From Nitrospirota bacterium (GTDB taxonomy: Bacteria; Nitrospirota; JACRHJ01): 13,093 nucleotides of DNA. Positions 12,726 through 13,093 of this stretch are shown in pieces. The stretch is taken from NCBI GenBank assembly GCA_021785055.1, contig JAJYGS010000147.1, positions 1 to 13,093 of the forward strand. The letters are read 5' to 3'. The notes under the pieces were generated by a model that saw nothing but the letters and a program-made list of their open reading frames with translations, had not been told where the DNA came from and did not search any database. Every line of letters starts with the position of its first letter. Position 1 is the stretch's first letter. A program made the translations under genes and the position numbers.

Positions 12726-12823
12726 TTTTTGTCTGTCGTCCCGACCAACGTGGAGGGACCTACAGTTGACCTTTAAAAGTCAACTTTGGATTCCTCGCGG
12801 AGCCTCAGAATGACAGACAAAAA
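12726..12823. repeat. best-preserved copy of the composite palindromic repeat
   Basis: Perfect 12 bp terminal inverted repeats TTTTTGTCTGTC (12726-12737) and GACAGACAAAAA (12812-12823) enclose a left arm with GTCCCGAC and GAGGGACCTAC, a central palindrome AGTTGAC (12764-12770)/GTCAACT (12779-12785), and a right arm with TTTGGATTCCTCGCGGAGCC. The 98 bp size and terminal inverted repeats resemble a miniature mobile element; no open frame or transposase is inside. Confidence 0.8.
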
Positions 12824-12826
12824 CAA

Positions 12827-12848
12827 GGGCCGACACGTTGGTCGGCCC
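12827..12848. repeat. perfect hairpin GGGCCGAC/GTCGGCCC
   Basis: An 8 bp perfect stem (12827-12834 with 12841-12848) with a 6 nt loop, starting 3 bp after the composite repeat and followed by CTGCG. No T-tract is present. It may be another palindromic repeat or an extra hairpin downstream of the minus-strand gene. Confidence 0.6.
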
Positions 12849-12863
12849 CTGCGTCATGCGGGA

Positions 12864-12898
12864 TAAGAAAAGCCGGGAAGGATATTTCCTCCCCGGCT
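12864..12898 (-). terminator. intrinsic terminator of the right-edge minus-strand gene
   Basis: Read on the minus strand, AGCCGGGG (12898-12891) begins a 12 bp stem with one mismatch (12887-12898 with 12871-12882), has a 4 nt loop, and is followed by TTTCTTAT. It lies 25 bp after the stop codon at 12924-12926. Confidence 0.7.
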
Positions 12899-12923
12899 GC
12901 CAGTATCAAGCCCGCATCTAACC

Positions 12924-13093
12924 TTAGTATATGGGCGAATTGGTCGAGTATGCGTGGAACGTGGCATGTATGGCCGGCATGGACACCACGGCATCCATAA
13001 AGTGGTCGACGCTGCTGGACGAGGATTTAACGTTTACGCCGTCGCTGGTATAGTTATAGAAATATGCCTCAATCGGAGCAAGGCCGGATGCGC
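12924..13093 (-). CDS. C-terminal end of an unidentified protein (partial)
   Basis: The frame is open from the window edge for 56 codons to a TAA at 12926-12924. The visible residues are ASGLAPIEAYFYNYTSDGVN, then VKSSSSSVDHFMDAVVSM and PAIHATFHAYSTNSPIY. A run of five serines and many Tyr, Thr and Asn suggest an extracytoplasmic protein, but no family is recognised. Support comes from the open frame together with a terminator 25 bp downstream. Start, length and function cannot be judged. Confidence 0.55.
   Translation of the reverse strand, partial: ASGLAPIEAYFYNYTSDGVNVKSSSSSVDHFMDAVVSMPAIHATFHAYSTNSPIY

Larger units (their letters stand above)
12232..12923. other. gene-free region rich in palindromic repeats
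   Basis: About 690 bp with no supportable gene. 12232-12360 is AT-rich with nothing recognisable. 12375-12417 holds overlapping hairpins with T-runs. 12420-12550 is featureless. From 12551 to 12850 at least five repeats or palindromes follow one another. 12864-12898 is the terminator of the minus-strand gene at the right edge. Reading frames here run through repeats on both strands and have no ribosome-binding sites. Confidence 0.75.

Noticed and set aside
12482..12769. Overlapping small frames on both strands (88 and 65 codons)
   Set aside because: Both are built almost entirely from the repeats at 12557-12725 and lack start signals.
12551..12850. Possible CRISPR array
   Set aside because: The repeats are palindromic, of different families and lengths, not regularly spaced, and no cas gene is present.

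Overview
The window looks like chromosomal sequence from a Gram-negative bacterium of moderately high GC. The evidence is a lipoprotein lipobox on a peptidase, an exported small protein, sigma70-type promoters and a bacterial class-A-like RNase P RNA. The order nif3, C4 zinc-ribbon gene, RNase P RNA recalls Desulfobacterota/Deltaproteobacteria and relatives. The dispersed palindromic repeats resemble those I know from groundwater and sediment genomes. This placement is from memory and is weak.

Left part (1-6703): a truncated archease gene on the minus strand diverges from a plus-strand series: M16 zinc-peptidase lipoprotein, purH, purD, a GT4-type glycosyltransferase, and a thioredoxin-fold/TPR-like protein that ends at a strong intrinsic terminator. 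purH and purD encode steps of de novo purine synthesis. A short palindromic repeat lies between them.

Middle part (6703-8760): tRNA-Gln(CTG) and gltX are on the minus strand. Between them lie a candidate structured RNA or palindromic element (6896-6964) and a composite repeat (6974-7077). gltX diverges from a plus-strand tRNA with a CAT anticodon, and nif3 follows that tRNA after only 16 nt.

Right part (8777-13093): nif3, a coiled-coil zinc-ribbon protein and an RNase HI-like protein with an N-terminal extension. Next come a small exported protein of unknown function and the RNase P RNA gene. The RNase P RNA has an enlarged P3 arm that carries what looks like a dispersed palindromic repeat. 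About 690 bases without a gene follow, crowded with palindromic repeats. The window ends in the last 56 codons of an unidentified minus-strand gene with its own terminator.

Most of the window is housekeeping and RNA metabolism: archease, GluRS, two tRNAs, an RNase H-like protein and RNase P RNA. I saw no phage, defence, CRISPR or transposase genes. The unusual content is non-coding: several families of palindromic repeats placed within a few bases of stop codons, between purine genes and apparently inside the RNase P RNA, plus one compact hairpin RNA candidate with its own promoter-like sequence.
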